Counted from the first letter of the stretch, positions 1 through 6,201 are shown. The stretch is DNA of 13,205 nucleotides from Candidatus Gastranaerophilales bacterium (GCA_944325615.1 CALVAU010000157.1:1-13205); one strand, 5' to 3'. Numbers and translations: made by a program. The notes: generated from the letters alone by a model not told the origin.

Positions 1-450
1 AGTTAAATCATTTTTTATAGTCATCTCCTGTTTTATATTCTTTTTATTATTGACAGCAACGACTTCTTGTTCTCCTGTTAATAAGTTCATTGTATAAGTT
101 AAAGTAGTTTTACTTGGATATTTATTCTGGCTTGTAAGTTTATTTCCATGCCACAAATCTTTTATTTTTGTATTATCAATTTTATATTCTATAGATCCGT
201 CAGAATTTTCTTTATATTTTATTCCTTCTTCCTTTAAGCTATTTATAAAATCTTCTCTGTCATCTTGTGCTAATTTTGTTAATGGTTCTTTTTGATTATC
301 TTTCTTTTTTTGCTGAACTGTATCAACATTAGAGAATGAATAATCTTTGAATACTGAAACTGATGGTTTCATTGTATTATCCAATCTTACACTTGAAAAT
401 TGAACATTTTGATTTGCTGCATTTGATTGCATTACTTTTAACGTTGTCAT
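1..450 (-). CDS. Hypothetical protein, 5' part only (runs off the left edge)
   Basis: The minus strand is open from an ATG at 450-448 to the window edge, giving the first 150 residues without a stop. AAAGGTG lies a few bases upstream of the ATG and fits a ribosome binding site. The protein begins MTTLKVMQSNAANQNVQFSS and is hydrophilic, rich in Asn, Lys, Gln and Thr. It has no signal peptide or membrane segment in the visible part. A Lys/Gln-rich linker near residues 47-57 precedes a segment that may be folded (about 60-150), with W, Y and charged residues in alternation. I recognise no domain. The gene is divergent from der across a 168-base spacer. That it is a real gene is fairly sure, from the start signal and a long open frame with sensible composition; its function is unknown. 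Confidence 0.7.
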   Translation of the reverse strand, partial: MTTLKVMQSNAANQNVQFSSVRLDNTMKPSVSVFKDYSFSNVDTVQQKKKDNQKEPLTKLAQDDREDFINSLKEEGIKYKENSDGSIEYKIDNTKIKDLWHGNKLTSQNKYPSKTTLTYTMNLLTGEQEVVAVNNKKNIKQEMTIKNDLT

Positions 451-513
451 TTTTACACCTTTTAAAATTCCCCTTTTATCCTTATTTCTATAAAGTTTTT
501 TTCTTTATTTTTT

Positions 514-542
514 TTGACCTGTTTTTATTTATTTTTTCTATA
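514..542 (+). promoter_or_regulatory. Candidate sigma70 promoter upstream of der
   Basis: TTGACC (514-519) is followed after 17 bases by TCTATA (537-542), with TATATC overlapping it at 539-544. This would start transcription near 550 and give der a leader of about 70 bases. The region is very T-rich, so a chance match is possible. A second -10-like element sits closer to the gene at 604-612. Confidence 0.35.
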
Positions 543-603
543 TCTATCTCATATCAAGACTTTAAGATACTTTACATTTTGTTACATTTTAGTTTTTGCT
601 TTG

Positions 604-618
604 TGCTACAATTGTCTT
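604..618 (+). promoter_or_regulatory. Extended -10 immediately upstream of der start
   Basis: TGCTACAAT (604-612) has the form of an extended -10 element (TGn plus TACAAT). Only six bases separate it from the der ATG at 619. Initiation at the usual distance would place the RNA 5' end at or next to the ATG, giving a leaderless message. No Shine-Dalgarno sequence lies upstream of the ATG, which agrees with this. A well-placed -35 is not obvious. Confidence 0.35.
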
Positions 619-1953
619 ATGGAAAGAAAACCAATAGTTGCAATAGTAGGAAGACCAAATGTCGGCAAATCGACATTTGTAAATCGTCTTTTAGGATCAA
701 GAAATTCAATAGTTGATGACCAACCCGGAGTCACTCGTGACAGAATTTATTTTGATGTAGAGTGGCAAAACAGACCGTTTACAGTAATTGATACCGGCGG
801 TATTATTCCTGGTGATGAAGATGAAATTATGATTTCTATTTATGACCAGGCTAGAATTGCTTGTGAAGAAGCTGATAAAATCGTTTTTCTTGTAGATGGA
901 AAAGAAGGCGTAAACCCTGTTGATTTTGATATCGCAAATATATTGAGACAATCCGGAAAGCCTGTTATTATCGCAGTAAACAAGCTCGATAACCCTGAAT
1001 CTTTATATATGATTAATGATTTCTACTCACTTGCACTTGGTGATCCTATCGGAATTTCAGCTCTTCATGGAAGTGGTGGTGTCGGAGATTTGTTGGATAT
1101 CATCACAGAAGATTTTGAAATTGATGATTCTGTTGAAGAAGATAACAGAATAAAAATTGCGATTGTAGGAAGACCAAATGCAGGTAAGTCCTCTATCGTT
1201 AACAGCCTTTTGAATGAAAAAAGGGTTATTGTATCGGATATTTCAGGAACTACAAGAGACAGCATCGACAGCGAAATATCTTATAACGGCAAAGATTTTG
1301 TAATCGTTGATACCGCTGGTATCAGAAAAAAAGCAAAAGTAGAATATGGTGTTGAAAAATTTGCCGTAGATAGAGCAATCAGATCAATCAGAGATTGTAA
1401 TGTTGCGTTACTTGTAATTGACGCAAAAGAAGGAATTTCAGATCAAGATAAAAAAATCGCATCAATTATATTGGAAGCTGGCAAAGGTATTATCATTGCA
1501 GTTAACAAATGGGATTTGATTGAAGATAAGAAAGCAAATACAATAAATCAGTTTGACAAAAAATTATCCAACGAAATTCCGTTCTTGGAATTTGCTCCAA
1601 AAATTTATATTTCTGCTCTTACAAAACAAAGAATAAACCAAATTTTTGAAAAAGCTGAAGAAGTATATTCTCAATGCACTAAACGCGTATCCACAGGATT
1701 GTTAAATAAGGTTATGAAAGAACTATACTCTCTTAACCCTCCAACATCAGTGAAAGGTAAGCGTTTGAAGATTATGTACACAACACAATCCAGCATCTGT
1801 CCTCCAACTTTTGTAATTTTTGCAAACAATGCTGATTTATTAAAAGATCACTACAAAAGATATATAGAAAACAAACTGCGTGAAGCTTTTGGCTTCTTTG
1901 GAACTCCAATCAGAATTTCAGTCAGAGAACGCAGTGATAAAGATAAAAAATAA
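619..1953 (+). CDS. der: Ribosome-assembly GTPase Der (EngA)
   Basis: Der is an essential double GTPase that acts in maturation of the 50S ribosomal subunit. The 444-residue protein has both G domains in tandem. In the first, the P-loop GRPNVGKS is at residues 11-18, DTGG at 58-61 and NKLD at 121-124. In the second, GRPNAGKS is at 184-191, DTAG at 231-234 and NKWD at 296-299. A C-terminal KH-like domain occupies about 355-440. Length and order match the family. The frame is open further upstream (a TTG at 514), but that extension is a hydrophobic, T-rich translation unlike any Der N-terminus, while MERKPIVAIVGRPN starts where Der proteins normally start. No Shine-Dalgarno precedes the ATG. 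The gene stands alone, ending in a strong terminator. ISALHGSGGVGDLLD (about residues 148-162) resembles cyanobacterial Der proteins as I recall them. Confidence 0.97.
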   Translation: MERKPIVAIVGRPNVGKSTFVNRLLGSRNSIVDDQPGVTRDRIYFDVEWQNRPFTVIDTGGIIPGDEDEIMISIYDQARIACEEADKIVFLVDGKEGVNPVDFDIANILRQSGKPVIIAVNKLDNPESLYMINDFYSLALGDPIGISALHGSGGVGDLLDIITEDFEIDDSVEEDNRIKIAIVGRPNAGKSSIVNSLLNEKRVIVSDISGTTRDSIDSEISYNGKDFVIVDTAGIRKKAKVEYGVEKFAVDRAIRSIRDCNVALLVIDAKEGISDQDKKIASIILEAGKGIIIAVNKWDLIEDKKANTINQFDKKLSNEIPFLEFAPKIYISALTKQRINQIFEKAEEVYSQCTKRVSTGLLNKVMKELYSLNPPTSVKGKRLKIMYTTQSSICPPTFVIFANNADLLKDHYKRYIENKLREAFGFFGTPIRISVRERSDKDKK

Positions 1954-1986
1954 AAGACCGATTAATTAAAATCGGTCTTTTTAATA
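1954..1986. terminator. Bidirectional Rho-independent terminator between der and the 1994-2383 gene
   Basis: AAGACCGATT (1954-1963) pairs perfectly with AATCGGTCTT (1970-1979) around a six-base loop. On the plus strand the stem continues into a T run (1977-1982) and begins immediately after the der stop. On the minus strand it is followed by TTTTATTTTTTATC and lies about 15 bases beyond the stop of the convergent gene, so it should end transcription from both sides. Confidence 0.9.
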
Positions 1987-1993
1987 TTTAATA

Positions 1994-2383
1994 TTATTCA
2001 TCTTCTTGGCGCTTAATCATACCTGATGTTACGGCATATAATGCTGCCGAAATTTCGGCAGTTGTTGTAAACGGTCCGTATGATTTAATAAATTTTGCAG
2101 CATCAAAAATATTCAAATACTGTTGCAATTGAGCTTTTGATGCTTCTGTCAAATTGTAAGAAGCCAAAATGTTTTGAATGTAATTTGATACTTTATCTTC
2201 GACATCTGATTCTGAATATCCATCATCTTTTGAAGATAATTCAACCTTATCGCCCTCTTGTTTTTCTGTTTTGGAAGATTTTTCGGATTCTTTTTCTTCT
2301 TCCACTTCTTTTAATTCTTCTTCATCATCCACCGACGCTGCAGCTGAGGTATAAGCCTTTGCTGATACTCCTGAAACTTCCAT
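1994..2383 (-). CDS. Small acidic protein of unknown function, paralogue of the 2488-2853 gene
   Basis: This 129-residue protein has no signal peptide or membrane helix. Residues 1-18 are small and polar (MEVSGVSAKAYTSAAASV). Residues 19-60 are a highly charged Glu/Lys/Ser stretch that is almost certainly disordered. Residues 61-124 look like a helical domain. That C-terminal part shares the pattern YL-x2-FD-x2-KF-x-K (from Y89) and a final T-x-G-x-I-K with the next gene upstream, so the two are divergent paralogues with a common domain and different N-termini. AAAGGA eight or so bases before the ATG is a good ribosome binding site. The gene may be co-transcribed with its paralogue (104-base gap) and ends at the bidirectional terminator. 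I do not recognise the family; a small secreted or scaffold protein is possible but unsupported. Confidence 0.8.
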   Translation of the reverse strand: MEVSGVSAKAYTSAAASVDDEEELKEVEEEKESEKSSKTEKQEGDKVELSSKDDGYSESDVEDKVSNYIQNILASYNLTEASKAQLQQYLNIFDAAKFIKSYGPFTTTAEISAALYAVTSGMIKRQEDE

Positions 2384-2487
2384 ATTTACCGTCCTTTCTA
2401 AAAATAGTACATGACAGTTATCGGAAACTTTTTATCTAAACTTTATATTTTATTAAGAAGTGTAAATAAGACCTTTAAAAAATCTAT

Positions 2488-2853
2488 TTATTTTACAATC
2501 CCTTCAGTTTCATTGTACATAATCATATAAAAATCTGGGCTTGTCATATTTGGATTTCTTTTCATGAATTTTTGCACATCAAACTTTTCCAAATATTTAT
2601 CCAATTTTTCAACAACTTTAGGACGGTCGGAATGCTCGTTTTTAAGATTACTTATATAAGAATTGACCATTGATTTAACCTCGTCCTCTGTAAGAATTGG
2701 CATTCCACCTAATCTCACCTCATCAGGCTCATCTTCTTCCAAGTATTTCTTCAATTCTTTTTTAGGATCTTCTTTTTGTCTTTTTCCGTTACTGTCAGAA
2801 GATGTTGAGGATGAAATAGCCTTATTAAAAGGATTGTTAACCGAATTAAACAT
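2488..2853 (-). CDS. Small charged protein of unknown function, paralogue of the 1994-2383 gene
   Basis: This 121-residue protein starts MFNSVNNPFNKAISSSTSSD, a Ser/Asn-rich segment. A Lys/Glu/Asp-rich linker follows (about 23-48), then a predicted helical domain (about 54-121). The domain carries YLEKFDVQKFMK at 87-98 and ends TEGIVK, which aligns with YLNIFDAAKFIK and TSGMIK in the downstream gene. The start is supported by AGGAGA seven bases before the ATG. No hydrophobic export signal is present. The gene lies 65 bases beyond the endonuclease IV-like gene on the same strand, with no clear terminator between, so it could be a distal part of the dnaN transcript or have its own promoter. The function is unknown. 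Confidence 0.8.
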   Translation of the reverse strand: MFNSVNNPFNKAISSSTSSDSNGKRQKEDPKKELKKYLEEDEPDEVRLGGMPILTEDEVKSMVNSYISNLKNEHSDRPKVVEKLDKYLEKFDVQKFMKRNPNMTSPDFYMIMYNETEGIVK

Positions 2854-2918
2854 ATAATGTCTCCTAATTTAAGACATTTACGGCTTTATATGAAAAATAC
2901 TTTAATTAAATCCTCTAT

Positions 2919-3770
2919 TTAGAGGGTTAGATAAGTTTCTTTTAGCAGTTTTGCATCTTCTTCAATATTTGGACTTTCACAAACAAGTACACCTTTAACG
3001 CCAAAGTCTTTCAAAACCTTCAACAAATCAACATAATTCATGTCAGATTCTTTTAAGTTCAAATGTTGTCTTTCACCTTTTGCGGTATATTCAATACCTG
3101 CAAGGTGTCCGTGAAAATTAGCAAGTGCATAATCACCGATTTTGTTTCCAATACTATCCAATATATAAGAAAACTCATCTTTTGTATTATATTCACCTGC
3201 AGATCTTGCGTGAAGATGCGAAAAATCTACACATGGAAGTACATATCCTTCAAACTCTTTTGAAAGATTTATTATCTCCTCTAAATCTCCCCACTGAGTT
3301 GCTTTTCCAGTAGTTTCAGGCCTAATCCATACTTTAAAATTCTCTTTTTCCATCAAGTCAATTATCTTTGCTACCTGAGTTTTTACTTGGTTATAGACAA
3401 CATCCTTGTCTTGCCCTAAGTAATATGCAGCATGGAATGTAATACTAAAAGCTCCTGTATCTCTTGCAGCAACAGCGGTTTCAAAAACTCTTATAACACT
3501 TGCTTCTACTTTTTCTTCTTCTCTTGCATTTAAATTAACATAAAAAGGAGCGTGAGCAGTTAAAATAAGATTTTTTTCTTTTGTTGTTTTATTTACAAAA
3601 ACCCTTGTCTCATCATTCATTCTGACGCCATGTACAAATTCAAGTTCCATGCCGTCTAAATCCATTTCGTTTAAGATTTCAAAAGCTTTTGAATAACTGC
3701 CTTTTCCTGTACTCAATGGCATTCCCGCTGTCAAAAAATTCAATTTATCAAAATTAAAAGATTTTTGCAA
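2919..3770 (-). CDS. Endonuclease IV-like TIM-barrel protein (AP endonuclease family 2)
   Basis: This 283-residue protein is close to the 285 residues of E. coli Nfo. The family is a TIM barrel whose members bind up to three metal ions. Canonical members cleave DNA 5' of abasic sites, and others are sugar isomerases. Candidate ligands appear in order: H73 (LTAHAPF), H113 (TFHAAY), E152 (RPETTGK), D182 and H185 (CVDFSHLHAR), H220 and/or H222 (NFHGHLAG), H236 (GERQH) and E265 (VCESP). The D-x-H motif that supplies two ligands in E. coli Nfo appears here as ERQH, so the third metal site may differ. The start is a TTG with GGAG six bases upstream. It lies inside the end of crcB (17-base overlap), implying translational coupling. 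A DNA-repair role is likely but not certain; a sugar isomerase/epimerase is the alternative. Confidence 0.8.
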   Translation of the reverse strand: MQKSFNFDKLNFLTAGMPLSTGKGSYSKAFEILNEMDLDGMELEFVHGVRMNDETRVFVNKTTKEKNLILTAHAPFYVNLNAREEEKVEASVIRVFETAVAARDTGAFSITFHAAYYLGQDKDVVYNQVKTQVAKIIDLMEKENFKVWIRPETTGKATQWGDLEEIINLSKEFEGYVLPCVDFSHLHARSAGEYNTKDEFSYILDSIGNKIGDYALANFHGHLAGIEYTAKGERQHLNLKESDMNYVDLLKVLKDFGVKGVLVCESPNIEEDAKLLKETYLTL

Positions 3771-4128
3771 AACTAACTCCTATCCAAACTGCTATTAAAC
3801 CTAAAATTATACTCAATAACAAATAGACTGAAAGCTGCATAAATTGGGCATTTTTAAGCATTTCAAACAATTCCAAAGAAAAGGTACTAAAAGTAGTAAG
3901 TCCACCACAAAAACCCGCTGTCAAAGCTAGTTTCAAGGATGTATTTATTTCTGGCTTATCAATAAATATTGCATATAAAAATCCAAGAATAAAACATCCT
4001 AGTATATTTACAGCAAACGTCGCAACAGGAAGATTTATGCTCAAATACCTCAAAGCACAAAAACCTGTAAGATACCTCAATACAGCACCAATTCCGCCGC
4101 CAAGAAATACTGCAATGACATTTTGCAT
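3754..4128 (-). CDS. crcB: Fluoride channel CrcB/Fluc
   Basis: Fluc proteins are small four-helix inner-membrane channels that work as antiparallel dimers and let fluoride leave the cell. This one has 124 residues, the usual size. It shows GGGIGAVLRY (10-19, with the conserved Arg at 18), the pore Asn in VNILGCF (N41), and the GGLTTFSTFS signature (75-84), whose F80 and F83 correspond to the phenylalanine box and whose Thr/Ser residues border the central sodium site. Four hydrophobic helices fall at about 4-26, 33-56, 66-90 and 97-121. It follows the upstream cysteine protein after four bases, and its ribosome binding site (AAAGGT) overlaps the end of that gene. No fluoride riboswitch can fit in front of it. 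A single copy implies a homodimer unless a partner lies elsewhere. Confidence 0.93.
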   Translation of the reverse strand: MQNVIAVFLGGGIGAVLRYLTGFCALRYLSINLPVATFAVNILGCFILGFLYAIFIDKPEINTSLKLALTAGFCGGLTTFSTFSLELFEMLKNAQFMQLSVYLLLSIILGLIAVWIGVSFAKIF

Positions 4129-4132
4129 CTTA

Positions 4133-4531
4133 TTAGACCTTTACTCTCATAACCTGTTCTAATATTTCACAAACATCAGCCACATATTTTGCACAGTTAT
4201 TTTTTCTTTCAATCCCTTGAAGATTCTTTGAAAGCACTCTGCAACAGGTAACTTTATTTCTCTTTTTGAATTCTTCTACGATGTAGGCGGCTTTTTCTCT
4301 TGCTGTTACAGGGTTTCCATAAGCATTATCTCTTCCAAAGTGCAAACCTACAACTATTTGCGCTGCAGCAACAGCACCGCAGACACAACCAGAAGACATA
4401 CCACCTGCAAAAGCTGTAGCAACAGGCAACAATGACTTATCACACAAGCCCTCATCAATTACAGTTTTTATTACACTTTCGCAACATGAGCATCCGCCGT
4501 TTTTATAATATTCAATTGCTTTATCTTTCAT
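4133..4531 (-). CDS. C_GCAxxG_C_C family cysteine-rich protein
   Basis: This 132-residue soluble protein matches the C_GCAxxG_C_C family, putative redox or metal-binding proteins often found in anaerobes. Its ten cysteines lie at 14, 16, 17, 30, 49, 51, 96, 97, 113 and 121. The diagnostic core is GGMSSGCVCGAVAAA (43-57), preceded by NGGCSCC (11-17) and followed by the late CC (96-97) and C..YV (113-117). The precise biochemical role of the family is not established to my knowledge. It starts 10 bases after dnaN stops, with a weak GTGAG ribosome binding site, and is followed by crcB after four bases. It is therefore clearly in the dnaN operon. That setting says little about its job. Confidence 0.88.
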   Translation of the reverse strand: MKDKAIEYYKNGGCSCCESVIKTVIDEGLCDKSLLPVATAFAGGMSSGCVCGAVAAAQIVVGLHFGRDNAYGNPVTAREKAAYIVEEFKKRNKVTCCRVLSKNLQGIERKNNCAKYVADVCEILEQVMRVKV

Positions 4532-4541
4532 AATTTTCTCA

Positions 4542-5663
4542 CTATCTTATTTGCACCGGCATAATCAGACAAACAAAGTCGTCTTCGCAATCAGGTCTTA
4601 AAACTGTTGCTGAAAGACTTGTATTTAAACCGATTTTTACATTATCACAATCCATATTCTTCAATGCTTCCAATACAAATTTGTAATTGAATGCAATGTC
4701 CAATTCTTCAGAATTATATACAATGTCCAATTCATCTTCAGATTTACCACTGTCCGGAGTGTCTGCTAATAATTTTAATTTTCCTTCAGAGAAAGATAAT
4801 TTAACTATACTTGTCTTATCATCAACCATGATTGATACACGTTCAATAGCTGAAATTAAAGCTGATACTGAAACTAGAGCCTCTTTAGGACTTTCATTAG
4901 GTATCAATTGATTATATTTAGGGAATTGACCTTCCAAAAGTCTTGATATAGTTATTGTTCTTTCACTTTTGATTATTAGTTTTGTACGTTCGGTATAAAT
5001 TTTTACAGCTTCTTCTTCTATAAATGAACTCATTTTAATAAATTCATTAAGAGTTTTTGAAGGAATTATCAATTGACTTGTTCTTCCGTCTTTGTTTTCA
5101 ATCTTTTCTCTTACTCTAGCAAGGCGGTTTCCATCAGTTGACGCTATTTCCAAAGTATCTCCAGAAATATCACAGACTATACCTGATAAAAGGTTTGATG
5201 TTTCATAGTTTGCAGCAGCAAAACCAGCTTGGCGTACAGCTTTTGTCAAAGGTTTGATAGCTATTTCAAAACAATTTTCTTCATTCAATTCTACATTGTA
5301 TACCTCTGGAGGAAACTCGTTTGCTGAAATACCGATGATATCAAACTTTGAGTTTTGGCATGTAATATTTACAGTACTTTCGCCTTCTGCCATTTCGAAA
5401 GTTATTAGTTTATCGCCTAACTTTGATACTATTTCGTTTAATTTCTTAGAAGGAAGTGTAATCCTGCCTTCTTCTTCAACTTGAGCATCAACTAAAGCTG
5501 CAACGGTCAAATCAAGATCTGTAGCAACTAGTCTTATGGTACCTTTATCAACTGTTTCAATTAATATATTCAAAAGCACCGGTTGCAATGCTTTCATACT
5601 TGTTGCTCTTTCTACAATCTTTATTCCGTTATATAAATCTTCCTTTTTTACAAAAAATTTCAT
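4542..5663 (-). CDS. dnaN: DNA polymerase III beta sliding clamp
   Basis: DnaN dimerises into a ring around DNA and tethers the replicative polymerase and many repair proteins. The 373-residue length is typical. Three similar domains can be followed. The first begins MKFFVKKEDL and contains VATDLDL (47-53) and ANEFPP (114-119). The second carries LLSGIVCDI and ASTDGNRLA (158-182) and the LEGQFPKYNQLIP segment. The third ends in IMPVQIR, the usual C-terminal MP-x-R ending near the partner-binding cleft. AAGGAG six bases before the ATG fixes the start. The gene heads a four-gene tightly packed unit and lies next to a cluster of DnaA-box-like sites, as expected near a replication origin. dnaA itself is not adjacent, as in many cyanobacteria. 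Confidence 0.98.
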   Translation of the reverse strand: MKFFVKKEDLYNGIKIVERATSMKALQPVLLNILIETVDKGTIRLVATDLDLTVAALVDAQVEEEGRITLPSKKLNEIVSKLGDKLITFEMAEGESTVNITCQNSKFDIIGISANEFPPEVYNVELNEENCFEIAIKPLTKAVRQAGFAAANYETSNLLSGIVCDISGDTLEIASTDGNRLARVREKIENKDGRTSQLIIPSKTLNEFIKMSSFIEEEAVKIYTERTKLIIKSERTITISRLLEGQFPKYNQLIPNESPKEALVSVSALISAIERVSIMVDDKTSIVKLSFSEGKLKLLADTPDSGKSEDELDIVYNSEELDIAFNYKFVLEALKNMDCDNVKIGLNTSLSATVLRPDCEDDFVCLIMPVQIR

Positions 5664-5695
5664 TCTTTACTCCTTATATACTCCCTTTTAATAAA

Positions 5696-5724
5696 ATTAT
5701 ATAATAAAAAGTTTCCAATAAGTA
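5696..5724 (-). promoter_or_regulatory. Candidate proximal dnaN promoter
   Basis: On the minus strand a perfect TATAAT (5701 down to 5696) lies 17 bases after a poor -35, TACTTA (5724-5719). Transcription would begin near 5689, leaving a 25-base leader that includes the strong dnaN ribosome binding site. The surroundings are very AT-rich, so the match could be fortuitous. Confidence 0.4.
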
Positions 5725-5774
5725 GTTTGAGTATATAAAATAAAACAAAAATTCACGTTCTAAGTTTTTCTACA

Positions 5775-5834
5775 TTATTCTAATATACTATATATTAATT
5801 AAATAAATATATATATAAATAATAATAGTAGTAA
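5775..5834. other. AT-rich putative DNA unwinding element with TAA/TAG trinucleotides
   Basis: From 5775 to 5827 almost every base is A or T, including runs of alternating AT at about 5807-5817. It ends in TAA-TAG-TAG-TAA (5823-5834). In Bacillus-type origins a run of TAG/TAA triplets, read 5' to 3' toward the DnaA boxes, guides DnaA onto the melted strand. Here the order (AT-rich, triplets, short GC-containing spacer, boxes) is the same. The function is inferred by analogy. Confidence 0.4.
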
Positions 5835-5965
5835 GCTCAATTTATTTGTAGAAAACTAACTGAAACTATTGCAGGACTTGCTTTTTAGATTGTAGAATTC
5901 TTTGTAGAATATTTTAGATATCTTTGTAGAAAAAACTGTTTAAAACTATATACATCAATTTTGAT

Positions 5966-5989
5966 GTAGAAAACTCATGAGTTTTCTAC
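5966..5989. repeat. Perfect 24-bp palindrome containing two DnaA-box-like sites
   Basis: GTAGAAAACTCA (5966-5977) is followed at once by its exact reverse complement TGAGTTTTCTAC (5978-5989), with no spacer. Each arm carries most of a TTTTCTACA-type 9-mer, so the two putative DnaA boxes face each other. It could serve as a head-to-head DnaA binding site or as an operator for a dimeric regulator, and with no loop it is not a conventional terminator. Confidence 0.85.
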
Positions 5990-6057
5990 TGAAATATACA
6001 TAGTTTTCTACAATGATTAAACAGGTGGGGAATTGCAATTTTATATGTTGGTATTGC

Positions 6058-6086
6058 TTGACATAGGAGTTTTTTTATGGTATAAA
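6058..6086 (+). promoter_or_regulatory. Near-consensus sigma70 promoter
   Basis: TTGACA (6058-6063), a 17-base spacer and TATAAA (6081-6086) form an almost ideal promoter reading rightward, with a start expected near 6093. A terminator-like hairpin follows only about 20 bases later, so the default product may be a transcript of about 50 bases rather than an mRNA. Confidence 0.65.
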
Positions 6087-6092
6087 AAGTGT

Positions 6093-6140
6093 GGGGTAAA
6101 TGTATATTTATAAGTCTTGTCATACGACGAGACTTTCTTT
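6093..6140 (+). ncRNA. Candidate short RNA between promoter and hairpin
   Basis: The interval from the expected start of the 6058-6086 promoter to the T run after the 6112-6135 hairpin would give an RNA of about 48 bases: a 20-base A/T/G-rich 5' tail and one terminal stem-loop. It matches no RNA family I recognise. Expression is not shown by sequence alone; the call rests only on the promoter-terminator pairing. Confidence 0.3.
6112..6140 (+). terminator. Terminator-like hairpin next to the origin region
   Basis: AAGTCTTGTC (6112-6121) pairs with GACGAGACTT (6126-6135) through ten base pairs, one of them T-G, around the tetraloop ATAC. On the plus strand TTTCTTTTT follows, making it a good Rho-independent terminator. 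On the minus strand the stem is not followed by a T run, so it would only be a structured leader there. Confidence 0.7.
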
Positions 6141-6201
6141 TTCGCTATGCACCCTTGCTATTATTGGGTTTTAGGCCTGTTTTTTCTCTTTAGGGATTTT
6201 C

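Larger units (their letters stand above)
5766..6012. other. oriC: Probable chromosomal replication origin (oriC) with DnaA-box cluster
   Basis: The 9-mer TTTTCTACA, one base from the DnaA box form TTTTCCACA, occurs perfectly at 5766-5774 and 6004-6012 on the plus strand and at 5847-5855, 5925-5933 and 5965-5973 on the minus strand. Near-copies are TTTTCTACT at 5982-5990 (plus), and TATTCTACA at 5903-5911 and AATTCTACA at 5891-5899 (both minus). An AT-only stretch (about 5775-5827) flanks the cluster and could be the unwinding element. It leads into TAATAGTAGTAA (5823-5834), which resembles the DnaA-trio element and sits on the expected side of the boxes. The cluster lies immediately upstream of dnaN, a usual origin position in cyanobacteria, and neighbouring genes diverge from it. 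The box identity is inferred; the clustering is directly visible. Confidence 0.7.

Noticed and set aside
514..618. In-frame upstream extension of der from a TTG
   Set aside because: It adds 35 hydrophobic, T-rich residues with no Der homology, and the TTG is better explained as part of a promoter-like TTGACC.
2095..2439. Open plus-strand frame opposite the small acidic gene
   Set aside because: It is a Leu/Pro/His-rich shadow of the Glu/Lys-rich minus-strand gene, with no ribosome binding site; the minus-strand gene has good start signals and a paralogue.
2912..2925. CCTCTA/TAGAGG inverted repeat at the end of the endonuclease IV-like gene
   Set aside because: It overlaps the stop codon, has a loop of only two bases and is not followed by a T run on the minus strand, so it is a poor terminator.
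4129..4132. Fluoride riboswitch before crcB
   Set aside because: Only four bases separate crcB from the preceding gene, leaving no room, and no riboswitch-like structure was seen upstream of the operon.
6079..6087. Minimal frame ATG-GTA-TAA after AGGAG
   Set aside because: A ribosome-binding-like sequence precedes a two-codon frame, but these bases are the spacer and -10 of a promoter, so they would not be transcribed from it.
6136..6200. Known small RNA such as SRP RNA, 6S RNA or Yfr1
   Set aside because: None of the diagnostic motifs (for example the SRP apical loop or the Yfr1 unpaired core) could be seen on either strand.
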